A stretch of DNA of 34,858 nt, taken from contig CANHKG010000018.1 in NCBI GenBank assembly GCA_947460455.1, positions 1 through 34,858 of the forward strand. Reading direction: 5' to 3'. Under the pieces are notes generated by a model. The model ran no database searches. It was not told the origin of the DNA and saw only the letters and a program-made list of their open reading frames with translations. The stretch's first letter is position 1, and each line of letters opens with the position of its first letter. The position numbers were made by a program, and so were the translations under genes. The stretch comes from Rhodospirillales bacterium. Its GTDB lineage: Bacteria > Pseudomonadota > Alphaproteobacteria > Acetobacterales > Acetobacteraceae. Below, piece after piece: positions 6,711 through 14,599 of the stretch.

Positions 6711-7988
6711 ATGGCACATACCGATTCCCACGGCCGCCCGATCGTCGTCGTCACCGGCATGGGCGTGCTGACCTCGCTGGGCGAGGGGCAGCGGGACAAC
6801 TGGGCGAAGCTGACCGGCGGCATCTCCGGCATCAAGCGCATCAGCCGCTTTCCGCTGGACCACATGCGCACCACCATTGCCGGCACGGTGGATTTCGTGC
6901 CGGCCGATCCGTTCTGCGCGCCGGAACTCTCCCAGCGCCTGGCCGACCGCGCTGCCGAGGAGGCCATCGCGGAGGCCGGCATCGGCACCAAGGGCAACTT
7001 CCCCGGCCCGCTCTTTCTTGCATTGCCGCCGGTGGAGATCGAATGGCCGCAGCGGCAGGCGCTGGCCGCCGCGACTGGCCGCAACGACGGCGTTTCCTAT
7101 GCCGACCTGATCGCGGTGGCCGACCAGCCGCAGTTTCGCGACACCTATCGCCGCTTCCTGTTCGCCTCGGTGGGCGAGCACCTGGCCGACCGCTTCGGCA
7201 CCAGGGGCAACCCGATCGCCACCTCCACCGCCTGCGCCTCCGGCGGCACCGCGATCCAGCTGGCCGTGGAATCGATCCGCGCCGGGCTTTCGGACGCCGC
7301 GCTGGTGGTGGGCACGGATGCCTCGGTGAACCCGGAATCGCTGATCCGCTTCTCGCTGCTCTCGGCGCTTTCGACCCGCAACGACCCGCCGGAGGGGGCC
7401 TCGCGCCCGTTCAGCAAGGACCGCGACGGGTTCGTGATGGCGGAGGGTGCCGGGGCGCTGGTGCTGGAGAGCATGGACCATGCGCTGGCCCGCGGCGCGC
7501 GCATCCTGGGCGTGCTGGCCGGCTGCGGCGAGCGGGCGGATGCCTTCCATCGCACCCGTTCCAGCCCGGACGGCAAGCCGGTGATCGCCTGCCTGCATGC
7601 AGCACTTGCCGATGCCGGGATCGGGCCGGAGGCGGTGGACTACATCAACGCCCACGGCACCTCCACGCCGGAGAACGAGCGCATGGAGTGGCTCGCCGTT
7701 TCCACCGTGTTTGGCGACCGCGCCGGGTCCATCCCGATCTCGTCGAACAAATCCATGATCGGCCACACGCTGACCGCCGCCGGCACGATCGAGGCGGTGT
7801 TCAGCCTGCTGACCATCCGCAACGGCCGCATTCCGCCCACCATCAACTATCACGACCCCGACCCCGCGTTGCCGGTGGATTGCGTGCCGAACGTGGCGCG
7901 TGACGCCCAGGTCTCCTGCGCCATCTCGAATTCCTTCGGCTTCGGCGGCCAGAACGTGTGCCTGGTGATGCGGGCGGAGCCGGTCTGA
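6711..7988 (+). CDS. fabF1XL: Beta-ketoacyl-ACP synthase, FabF1XL-type
   Basis: A 425-residue elongating condensing enzyme that would join malonyl-ACP to the growing acyl chain. The start at 6711 has a strong GGAGG site. The catalytic triad is complete: Cys175 in STACASGGTA, His315 in NAHGTSTPEN and His352 in KSMIGHTLTAAGTIEA, with the conserved Lys347. SRPFSKDRDGFVMAEGAGAL and NSFGFGGQN are also typical. An insertion of about 40 residues (EIEWPQRQALAAATGRNDGV region) before the Cys sets it apart from housekeeping FabF and may relate to long-chain specificity. Its stop codon shares one base with the start of the reductase gene (TGATG). Confidence 0.93.
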   Translation: MAHTDSHGRPIVVVTGMGVLTSLGEGQRDNWAKLTGGISGIKRISRFPLDHMRTTIAGTVDFVPADPFCAPELSQRLADRAAEEAIAEAGIGTKGNFPGPLFLALPPVEIEWPQRQALAAATGRNDGVSYADLIAVADQPQFRDTYRRFLFASVGEHLADRFGTRGNPIATSTACASGGTAIQLAVESIRAGLSDAALVVGTDASVNPESLIRFSLLSALSTRNDPPEGASRPFSKDRDGFVMAEGAGALVLESMDHALARGARILGVLAGCGERADAFHRTRSSPDGKPVIACLHAALADAGIGPEAVDYINAHGTSTPENERMEWLAVSTVFGDRAGSIPISSNKSMIGHTLTAAGTIEAVFSLLTIRNGRIPPTINYHDPDPALPVDCVPNVARDAQVSCAISNSFGFGGQNVCLVMRAEPV

Positions 7989-8740
7989 TGCCGACTGCGC
8001 TCGTCATTGGCGGCCGCCGGGGCATCGGCGCCGCGGTGGTCGAGGCACTCGCTGCCGCGGGCTTCGACGTTACCTTCACCCAGCGTTCCGACCCCGAGGG
8101 CATGGCGGCGCGGCTCGGCGAATTGCACGCGCGCTTCCCTGGTCGCAGCTTCGCCGCTCGTGCGCTGGACTTGGCCGACCGTGCGGCCGTGGACGGCTTC
8201 GCCGAGGAGATCGAGGGCGGTGGGCCGCTCGGGGCGCTGGTGCATGTTGCCGGCACCACCTACGACCAGCTGGCCGCGATCATGGAGCAGGACCCGGCCG
8301 AGGCGCTGATGCAGGTGAATTTCTGGTCCTTCGCCCGCCTCGCCCGCGCCGCCGTGCGGCCGATGATGCGGGCACGGAACGGACGGATCATCGCCGTTGG
8401 CTCCGTGGTCGGTCAGCAGGCCAGCCAGGGCAATGCGGCCTACGGGGCGAGCAAGGCGGCGCTGGCCTCCTATGTGCGCACGTTGGCGATCGAGAGCGCC
8501 AAGCGCGGCGTGACGGTGAACTGCATCGCGCCGGGCTTCGTGGAGACCGAGATGGTCGCCGCCTTCGCCGACTACCGGAAGGCGACCGAGACCCGCGTGC
8601 CGGCCGGGCGCTATGCCGCGCCGGACGAAATCGCCGCCGTCGCCGCCTTCCTCGCCTCGCCCGGTGCTGCCTATGTCACCGGCACGGTGATTCCGGTTGA
8701 TGGCGGGCTGACTGCCTCGCTCGGGATTCCAAGAAGTTAA
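7988..8740 (+). CDS. FabG-type short-chain reductase
   Basis: A 250-residue classical SDR, likely the 3-ketoacyl-ACP reductase of this elongation set. The nucleotide-binding motif is GGRRGIG near the N-terminus (variant of TGxxxGIG), and catalytic Ser139, Tyr152 and Lys156 lie in GSVVGQQASQGNAAYGASKA. The C-terminus ends with the GTVIPVDGGL block common to FabG relatives. Translational overlap with the ketosynthase gene (TGATG) supports shared expression. I know of no such gene in the classic rhizobial acpXL-lpxXL cluster, so it completes a dehydratase-synthase-reductase cycle here; only an enoyl reductase is missing, which the downstream dehydrogenase might provide. Confidence 0.85.
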   Translation: MPTALVIGGRRGIGAAVVEALAAAGFDVTFTQRSDPEGMAARLGELHARFPGRSFAARALDLADRAAVDGFAEEIEGGGPLGALVHVAGTTYDQLAAIMEQDPAEALMQVNFWSFARLARAAVRPMMRARNGRIIAVGSVVGQQASQGNAAYGASKAALASYVRTLAIESAKRGVTVNCIAPGFVETEMVAAFADYRKATETRVPAGRYAAPDEIAAVAAFLASPGAAYVTGTVIPVDGGLTASLGIPRS

Positions 8741-8744
8741 GCGT

Positions 8745-8766
8745 GTTCTTTTCTGAAGAAAAGAAC
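8745..8766 (+). terminator. AT-rich palindrome, copy A of a dispersed repeat; likely terminator
   Basis: GTTCTTTTCT and its exact reverse complement are separated by GA, followed by CAAAAGACTTTTG. It starts 4 bases after the stop of the FabG-type gene. Near-identical structures occur at 9391, 12253, 12330 and 34720. The position just after stop codons suggests transcript ending or RNA 3'-end protection, but the stem is AT-rich, unlike textbook intrinsic terminators. Confidence 0.65.
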
Positions 8767-8813
8767 CAAAAGACTTTTGTTTGTTTGCAGTGGAGAGGCT
8801 GCAGCAGCCTGGC

Positions 8814-9356
8814 TTACTTCACCTTGGCGTAGATAAAGCAATCGCGCGGCTCGGCACTTATATTGGGGTGGATTGCCCAGCGCCGGGCGACGCCTTCGAA
8901 GGTCATTCCCGCTTTTTCCATGACCCTCGCCGAGGCGCGGTTCTCCACGTCGCAGCAGTCCCCGATGCGCCATATGCCGGGCTGCAGCAGGGCCCAGCGA
9001 CTCACCTCACGCAATGCCTCGGTCATCAGTCCCTGCCCCCAGGCGGACCGGGCCAGGACATAGCCGCAGCCCAACCCGTGCGGCCGTTCCTGCCGCAGGT
9101 CGAACGCCCCGATGAGCGCTTCGTCGTGCCGCCTGATCAACACATAGGTTCGCGATGAGGCAGCACGTGTGCAGTGTTGGATGTAGGCGTTGGTATCTTC
9201 GAGGCTGCGATGCGGCCGCCAGGTCAGGAACCGGGTTACGTCAGGGTCTTGCGCATATCCATCAAAGATCAGCTGTGCATCGCCCGCCGCGATGGGCCGG
9301 AGCGCCAGGCGATCGGTCTGGAATCCATCCGGAAACATTGGATGCGACGTTGCCAT
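8814..9356 (-). CDS. GNAT-family N-acetyltransferase (RimJ/RimL-like)
   Basis: 180 residues with the layout of RimJ/RimL-type acetyltransferases: TDRLALRPI near the start, EALIGAFDLR in the beta-4 region, and the acetyl-CoA motif in ARSAWGQGLMTEALREV. A WRIGDCCDVENRASARVMEK segment matches the VxxxNxxSxxVxEKxGF signature of the family, followed by GMTFEG. Members acetylate protein N-termini, antibiotics or small molecules; the substrate here is unknown. It is antisense to the lipid A genes and lies between palindromic copies A and B. It may be a recent insertion with the neighbouring TPR gene. Confidence 0.85.
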   Translation of the reverse strand: MATSHPMFPDGFQTDRLALRPIAAGDAQLIFDGYAQDPDVTRFLTWRPHRSLEDTNAYIQHCTRAASSRTYVLIRRHDEALIGAFDLRQERPHGLGCGYVLARSAWGQGLMTEALREVSRWALLQPGIWRIGDCCDVENRASARVMEKAGMTFEGVARRWAIHPNISAEPRDCFIYAKVK

Positions 9357-9390
9357 GAAAGCGCGGCCTTAAAGTCAAAAAGTCTTTTTG

Positions 9391-9414
9391 CTTCTTTTTC
9401 TTCAGAAAAAGAAG
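9391..9414 (-). terminator. AT-rich palindrome, copy B; likely terminator of the TPR gene
   Basis: CTTCTTTTTCT and its exact reverse complement flank TC. Read on the minus strand it continues CAAAAAGACTTTTTG, so it is the same element as copy A in the opposite orientation. It starts about 10 bases after the stop of the minus-strand TPR gene. Confidence 0.6.
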
Positions 9415-9423
9415 AGTCATTAC

Positions 9424-11088
9424 TTACTCACAACACCCCGGCGTCTGCGTGGCGCAGAAACACGACACCCTGACCTCCGTATCCGCCCGCGCCAGCGCGT
9501 AGTCCAGCCGCTGGCGGATGAGCCTGGCTTCCACGGTCTCGCCGCGGGCTTCCAGGCAGGAGAGCAGGCCGCGCAGGGCCCAGACGTTGTCCGGGTGGAC
9601 CTGGGCGCGGGGCAGGGTGCCGGCGAGGCCGAGGTCTTCGCGGTAGGTGGCTTCGGCTTCGGCGGCGCGGCCCTGTTCCAGCAGCAGGGCGCCGAGGGCG
9701 TGGCGCACGGGCTGCATCCAGCCCCAGGGCTCGTCGTAGGGCAGGGCGTCTTCCAGGGCGATGGCGGCGCGCAGATGGGCGAAGGCGGCATCGTGCTCGC
9801 CGCGGCGGTAGGCGATTTCGCCTTCCAGCATTTCCTCCGCCACGGCCAGGGCGTCGAGGCAGTTGACGTTGTGCATCCAGCGGGATTTCGGCACGCGCTG
9901 CACGGCGGCGCGGAACAGGGCCTGCTCGGCCTCGGCTTCGGGCACGCTGCCGAGGGCCGCGTGGGCGACGCCCTTGGCGTAGTGCATGGTGGCGGTGGTG
10001 TTGCAGTAGAGCGCCTGGTCGGCGGGCAGGGGCTGCTCGATGATTTCGCGCCATTTGCCGAAGCGCACCAGCACGTGCTGGCGCACGGAGACGTAGCTTT
10101 CGAAGAAATCGGCCATGGGGGGCGAGGGAATGCGCAGCATCGCCTCTGGCATGGTGGTGAGCATTTCGTCGATGGCGGCCAGGGCCGGGGCGAACTGGCC
10201 GAGGAACATCGCCCCGTAGGCGGCGAAGTGGTAATTGTGGATGCGGTAGCCGGTGTAGAAGTTCATCGGCCCGGCGCGGTCGTAGAACTTGCGGTCGGCG
10301 ATGATGGCCTTCTGGTTCCAGTGCATCGTGTCTCGGTAGTGGCCGCACTGGACGTCGATATGGGTGGGCATGTGGACCAGGTGGCCCATGTCTGGCGTGA
10401 GTTCCCGCAGGCGGTCGCCGGTGAGGAGCGCCGCTTCGGGCGTGGGGGACATTTCCATCAGGTGGACGTGCAGGTGCAGCAGGCCCGGGTGATCCATGGC
10501 ACCGGGCACGCGGGCGAAGGCGGATTCCAGCACCTCGCGCGCTTCCAGCGTGCCGGCGCCCTCGGCGGGCAGCCCCGTGCGGAGGTCCCACATCTTCCAC
10601 GGCGTGATGTTGAGGATGGCTTCGGCGAAGACGGTGCGGATTTCGAGGTCGCGGGTGTTGGCCTTGTGGGCGGCGCGCATGGCGCCGGCGAAGGCGATGT
10701 CCCACGGGCGCTGGTCTTCGATCACGTCGCGCTGGGGGTAGCGGGCCTGGATCGCCTCGATCAGGGCGCGTTCGGCGCGGGTGACGGGGCCGGCGAGCTC
10801 CAGGGCCCTTCGGCTGGCGTCGTGGGCGCGGGCGAGGGACTTGGCTTTGCCGGCGGGGTCCATCAGCACCCAGGGGTAATTGTAGTTGGGGCCGACGGCG
10901 TAGGCGATGCCCCAATGGGCCATGGCGCAGCTGGGGTCGGCGGCCACCGCTTTTTCGAAGCAGGCGACGGCTTCCTCATGGTGGTAGCCGTAGGTCCAGT
11001 TCAGGCCGCGATCGAACCAGCGCTGGGCCTCCGCCGAGGCGGTGGTGACCTTCCGGGAGTACGGCCCGAGATCGTAGGGGTAGTCCAT
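9424..11088 (-). CDS. Tetratricopeptide-repeat protein, 554 aa
   Basis: Function unknown. I start it at the ATG at 11088 because AGGGAG lies 8 bases upstream; an ATG 33 bases earlier lacks a comparable site. The protein has no signal peptide or membrane span, so it is probably cytosolic. Helical repeats are evident: AQRWFDRGLNWTYGYHHEEA then ACFEKAVAADPSCAMAHWGI (about 25-65), and later units around FAPALAAIDEM, AEQALFRAAVQRVP and RAAEAEATYREDL. A conserved-looking HLVHMPTHIDVQCGHYRDTM block near the middle, rich in His, could bind metal or ligand. The last residues contain CFC and CC pairs. It splits the very-long-chain acyl cluster and is transcribed against it. Large TPR proteins of this type are usually annotated only by fold. 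Confidence 0.8.
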   Translation of the reverse strand: MDYPYDLGPYSRKVTTASAEAQRWFDRGLNWTYGYHHEEAVACFEKAVAADPSCAMAHWGIAYAVGPNYNYPWVLMDPAGKAKSLARAHDASRRALELAGPVTRAERALIEAIQARYPQRDVIEDQRPWDIAFAGAMRAAHKANTRDLEIRTVFAEAILNITPWKMWDLRTGLPAEGAGTLEAREVLESAFARVPGAMDHPGLLHLHVHLMEMSPTPEAALLTGDRLRELTPDMGHLVHMPTHIDVQCGHYRDTMHWNQKAIIADRKFYDRAGPMNFYTGYRIHNYHFAAYGAMFLGQFAPALAAIDEMLTTMPEAMLRIPSPPMADFFESYVSVRQHVLVRFGKWREIIEQPLPADQALYCNTTATMHYAKGVAHAALGSVPEAEAEQALFRAAVQRVPKSRWMHNVNCLDALAVAEEMLEGEIAYRRGEHDAAFAHLRAAIALEDALPYDEPWGWMQPVRHALGALLLEQGRAAEAEATYREDLGLAGTLPRAQVHPDNVWALRGLLSCLEARGETVEARLIRQRLDYALARADTEVRVSCFCATQTPGCCE

Positions 11089-11216
11089 GGCGCGTGCTCC
11101 CTGGCGGCTGTTGGCGGGCACGCTACGCGGCGGGGTGTGGCGGCGGCAATGGCGCGTGCTTGCCTTCGGGCGGCGGGCTGCGTAGAGCCTGCCGCGACCG
11201 CCTAGAGGACGAAGCC

Positions 11217-12239
11217 ATGCGTGCCCTCCAGCTCTTCGGCGACCGCGATGTGCGGCTGGTCGAGCTTGAACCCCCGCCGCCGCCCGGGCCGGGCGAAGCG
11301 CAGTTCCGCGTGCGCACGGTGGGGCTGAACCACCTGGATGTGTGGGGCTTCCGCGGCATGGCCTTCGCCAAGCGCAAGCTGCCGCTGACGGTGGCCGCCG
11401 AGGCCGCCGGCGAGGTGGTGGCCGTGGGCGAGGGGGTGACGCATCTGCGGCCTGGCCAGCGCGTGGTGCCGTTCGGCGCCATCACCTGCGGCACCTGCCG
11501 CGCCTGCCGCGAAGGGCGGGACAATCTGTGCGAGAACGTGGCCGGCGTGCGCGGCTTCCATATCGACGGCTTCGCGCAGGAGCTGACCAACCACCCCGCG
11601 CGCCTGCTGGTGCCGGTGCCCGATGCCGTTTCCACCGCCGATGCCGCCTGCGTGACGGTGGCGTACGGGACCGTGGAGCATATGCTGTTCGACAACGCGA
11701 AGCTGGAGCCAGGCGAGTGGATCCTGGTGCATGCCGGCGGTTCCGCCATCGGCAGCATCGCCATCCGCATTGCGAAATCCATGGGCTGCACCGTGATCAC
11801 CACCGTGGGCAGCGCGGACAAGGCGGAGAAGGCGCGCGCCCTGGGGGCGGACCACGTGATCAACTACCGCGAGGACCGGTTCGAGGGCGTGGTGCGGCGC
11901 ATCACCGGCAAGAAGGGCGTGGACGTGGTGTTCGAACATGTCGGCGCGGACACCTGGCAGGGCTCGCTGCTTTCCATGAAGCGCGGCGGGCGGCTGGTGA
12001 CGTGCGGGGCGACCTCTGGGCCCAGCGGGAGCATCAACCTGATGCAGCTGTTCCAGCAGCAGTACCGGATCACGGGGAGCTTCGGGTGCCGGGTGGCGAA
12101 CATGGTCTCGGCGCTGGACCGGATTGCCTCGGGCGTGCGGCCGGTGATCGATACCGAATACACGCTGGAGACCTACGGGGAGGGGCTGGGGCGGATGGAA
12201 CACAGGGATGTGTTCGGGAAGATCCTGGTCAGCCTCTGA
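11217..12239 (+). CDS. Zinc-type alcohol dehydrogenase/quinone-oxidoreductase-family protein (Adh2XL-like)
   Basis: A 340-residue medium-chain dehydrogenase/reductase. The GroES-like half contains a structural zinc site: Cys91, Cys94, Cys97 and Cys105 in CGTCRACREGRDNLC. The usual first catalytic zinc cysteine is absent; the equivalent segment reads VGLNHLDVWGF, as in quinone or enoyl reductases. The Rossmann half has WILVHAGGSAIGSIAIRIAK, then GADHVINYRED. An alcohol dehydrogenase gene is a regular member of rhizobial acpXL-lpxXL clusters, where its role is unsettled. An enoyl-ACP reductase role would fit both the missing zinc ligand and the otherwise incomplete cycle here, but this is inference. 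The ATG at 11217 gives the full N-terminal strand. Confidence 0.85.
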   Translation: MRALQLFGDRDVRLVELEPPPPPGPGEAQFRVRTVGLNHLDVWGFRGMAFAKRKLPLTVAAEAAGEVVAVGEGVTHLRPGQRVVPFGAITCGTCRACREGRDNLCENVAGVRGFHIDGFAQELTNHPARLLVPVPDAVSTADAACVTVAYGTVEHMLFDNAKLEPGEWILVHAGGSAIGSIAIRIAKSMGCTVITTVGSADKAEKARALGADHVINYREDRFEGVVRRITGKKGVDVVFEHVGADTWQGSLLSMKRGGRLVTCGATSGPSGSINLMQLFQQQYRITGSFGCRVANMVSALDRIASGVRPVIDTEYTLETYGEGLGRMEHRDVFGKILVSL

Positions 12240-12252
12240 AGCAAGCACGTAT

Positions 12253-12274
12253 GTTCTTTTTTGAAAAAAAGAAC
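12253..12274 (+). terminator. AT-rich palindrome, copy C; likely terminator of the dehydrogenase gene
   Basis: GTTCTTTTTT and its exact reverse complement flank GA, followed by CAAAAAACTTTTG. It begins 13 bases after the dehydrogenase stop codon. It is identical through CAAAAAACT to copy E at 34720. Confidence 0.65.
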
Positions 12275-12329
12275 CAAAAAACTTTTGTTCGTTCGCTGGA
12301 TCGGGCGCGAGCGAATAAAAGTCTTTTTG

Positions 12330-12353
12330 CTTCTTTTTCTTCAGAAAAAGAAG
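12330..12353 (-). repeat. AT-rich palindrome, copy D, in opposite orientation to C
   Basis: The 24-base palindrome is identical to copy B, with flanking GTCTTTTTG and AGAGTC matching B as well. It is reversed relative to copy C, 55 bases away; the segment between them also pairs (TTCGCT with AGCGAA, CTTTT with AAAAG). It ends 10 bases before the acyltransferase ATG, and its AAGAAGAG edge probably doubles as that gene's ribosome-binding site. Confidence 0.65.
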
Positions 12354-12363
12354 AGTCTTGCTG

Positions 12364-13239
12364 ATGATCGACCGTATCCTGGGTGGCCTCGTAGGGGGCA
12401 TCCTCTCCCTGTTGCGCCGCATGTCGCCGGAGCGGGCCTCCGATTTCGTGGGTGGGATGGCGCGGCGGATCGGGCCGCTGTTGCCGGAGCATCGCGTGGG
12501 CCGGCGGCAGCTCGCCGCGAGTTTTCCGGAGAAGGACGCCGCCTGGGTGGAGGCGACGCTGCGCGATGCCTGGGAGAATTTGGGGCGCGTGGCGGGCGAG
12601 TATGTGCACCTGGATCGCATCTGGGATTACGACGAGAACCATCCGCTGGCCGGGCGCATCACCACCGATGCGCGCGAGGTGCTGGAACGGCTGCGCGATG
12701 ACGGGCAGCCGGCGCTGCTGTTCACAGCGCATTTGGCCAACTGGGAGCTGCCGGCGGTGGCGGCGCAGCGCCATGGCTTGCCGACGGCGGTGCTGTATCG
12801 CATGCCGAACAACCGCAGCGTGGCCGCACAGATCGAGGCCATTCGGGGGCCTTTGATGGGGCGGTTGATCTCGTCCCGCCGGTCCGGCGCGTTCGAGATG
12901 GCGGCGGCGCTGGAGCGCGGTGAGCACCTGGGCATGCTGGTGGACCAGTTTTTCGGCCGTGGGGAGACGATCACCTTCTTCGGGCGGGAGACGAAGGCGA
13001 ACCCCACCCTGGCGCGCCTGGCCAAGCGGTATGATTGCCCGGTGTATGGGGTGCGGGTGATCCGGCGGCCCGGGCTGCGCTTCCATGTGACGACCACCGG
13101 GCCGCTCGATCTGCCGCGCAATGCCGAGGGCGAGATCGATGTGCGGGGGGCGACCCAGATGATCAACACGGTGATCGAAGGCTGGGTGCGCGAGGAGCCT
13201 TCCCAATGGCTGTGGTTTCACCGGCGCTGGAGACAGTAG
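12364..13239 (+). CDS. lpxXL: Lipid A biosynthesis acyltransferase (LpxXL/LpxL family)
   Basis: A 291-residue member of the LpxL/HtrB/LpxXL family, which transfers an acyl chain from an acyl carrier protein to the hydroxyl of a lipid A fatty acid at the inner membrane. The HX4E catalytic motif is HLANWE (His123, Glu128). Other family blocks are FFGRGETITFFGRET, NPTLARLAKRYDCPVYGVRV and the C-terminal PSQWLWFHRRW. A hydrophobic N-terminal segment (ILGGLVGGILSLL) anchors it. The ATG at 12364 is preceded by AAGAAGAG from repeat copy D; a TTG two codons earlier is possible. Its position at the end of an acpXL-like cluster supports the very-long-chain role over the laurate role. Confidence 0.88.
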   Translation: MIDRILGGLVGGILSLLRRMSPERASDFVGGMARRIGPLLPEHRVGRRQLAASFPEKDAAWVEATLRDAWENLGRVAGEYVHLDRIWDYDENHPLAGRITTDAREVLERLRDDGQPALLFTAHLANWELPAVAAQRHGLPTAVLYRMPNNRSVAAQIEAIRGPLMGRLISSRRSGAFEMAAALERGEHLGMLVDQFFGRGETITFFGRETKANPTLARLAKRYDCPVYGVRVIRRPGLRFHVTTTGPLDLPRNAEGEIDVRGATQMINTVIEGWVREEPSQWLWFHRRWRQ

Positions 13240-13330
13240 CTTCAACGCTGCCCCGCATCGCTACCGCTTGAAGCCGGCCGGGCCTTCTGCGAGCGTTCGG
13301 ACAACGCCAAAGCAGGAGGAAACGCACGGC

Positions 13331-14599
13331 ATGGCCAGCCAGGCCACATTGCCGCGGCCGGCCGACAACGCGCGGGTGCCGTTCCTGGCGCCGTTCGGCA
13401 ACCGTAGCTACCGGGTGATGTTCCCGGCCGACCTGCTGACCTCCTGGGCCTTCGAGATGGAGACCCTGATCCTCGGCTGGTATATCCTGGTCGAGACGCA
13501 GTCTGTGGTGTGGCTGACGGTGTTCGGCTCCCTGCAGTTCCTCGGCACGCTGATCGCGCCGCTGTATGGCGTGGGGTGCGACCGGATCGGGGCGCGCAAC
13601 ATGCTGTGCCTGATGCGCGGGCTGTATGTGGCGCAGGCCACGCTGTTGGCGGTGTTCGCGCTGACGGGCGTGATCACGCCGATCCATGTGGTGTGCGTTG
13701 CCGTGGTGATGGGGCTGGTGCGGCCCTGCGACCTTTCGGTGCGCAACACGCTGATCGGCGGGCTGATGTCGCCGGCGCAGCTGATGGGGGCGGTGAGCAT
13801 TTCCCGCACCACGATGGATTCCGCGCGCATCATGGGCGCGCTGGTGGGGGCGGCGATCTTTGCGCTGCTGGGGCTGGGGCCGGCCTATGTGATGATCGCC
13901 GTGTTGTACCTGGTGAGCCTCGGCCTGAGCCTGTGCATCGCCAACCCGGCCCGCGCGAAGGCAGATACGCAGGCTTCGCCGTTTCGCGAGGTGTGGGAGG
14001 GGTTGGGCTATGTTGCCGCCACGCCGCGGCTGCTGGCGGCGATGGTGATCGCGTTCCTGGTGAATTTCTGCGCTTTCCCACTGTCGGGCGGGCTGCTGCC
14101 CTATGTGGCGCGGGACATTTACGGCATGGGGCAGGGGGGGCTGGGCTTCCTGGCAGCGGGCTTCGCCTCTGGCGGGCTGATCGGCTCCCTGCTGCTGGGC
14201 ACGGCGGCGCGCGCCATTCCGGCCGGGCGGGTGATGATCAGCTTCACCTTCGTCTGGTACGTGATGCTGCTGATGTATGCCCATACCAGCGTGCCGCAGC
14301 TGGGGATTCCGTTGCTGATGCTGGCCGGATTCATGCAAAGCTTCAGCATGGTGCCGATGGCCGTGATGCTGCTGCGCAGTACCGAGCCGCGCTTCCGCGG
14401 CCGGGTGATGGGGGTGCGTATGCTGGCGGTGTACAGCATGCCGCTGGGCCTGCTGCTGGCCGGGTGGATGATCGCGAAGTTCGGCTTCGTCACCACCGCC
14501 ACGGCCTATTGCCTGTTCGGCCTGCTGGCCACCGGCGGGATCGCGCTGGTGTGGCGCCGCCACCTGTTCCCGCTTTCGGCGCCGGCCAATGCGCGTTGA
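13331..14599 (+). CDS. Major facilitator superfamily transporter
   Basis: A 422-residue membrane protein with about 12 hydrophobic segments and short soluble ends, typical of MFS exporters of the EntS/MFS_3 kind. The start at 13331 has AGGAGGA about 10 bases upstream. The loop between helices 2 and 3 reads YGVGCDRIGARNM, a form of the MFS G-x-x-x-D-R motif, and RFRGRVMGVRMLAVY is the equivalent in the second half. Substrate is unknown. It follows the lipid A acyltransferase by 91 bases and overlaps the next gene by 11 bases, so a role in moving an envelope compound is possible. Confidence 0.85.
   Translation: MASQATLPRPADNARVPFLAPFGNRSYRVMFPADLLTSWAFEMETLILGWYILVETQSVVWLTVFGSLQFLGTLIAPLYGVGCDRIGARNMLCLMRGLYVAQATLLAVFALTGVITPIHVVCVAVVMGLVRPCDLSVRNTLIGGLMSPAQLMGAVSISRTTMDSARIMGALVGAAIFALLGLGPAYVMIAVLYLVSLGLSLCIANPARAKADTQASPFREVWEGLGYVAATPRLLAAMVIAFLVNFCAFPLSGGLLPYVARDIYGMGQGGLGFLAAGFASGGLIGSLLLGTAARAIPAGRVMISFTFVWYVMLLMYAHTSVPQLGIPLLMLAGFMQSFSMVPMAVMLLRSTEPRFRGRVMGVRMLAVYSMPLGLLLAGWMIAKFGFVTTATAYCLFGLLATGGIALVWRRHLFPLSAPANAR

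Noticed and set aside
9388-11205. Plus-strand open frame of 605 codons opposite the TPR gene
   Set aside because: The minus-strand frame has clear TPR repeats and a ribosome-binding site; the plus-strand product is a composition artefact.
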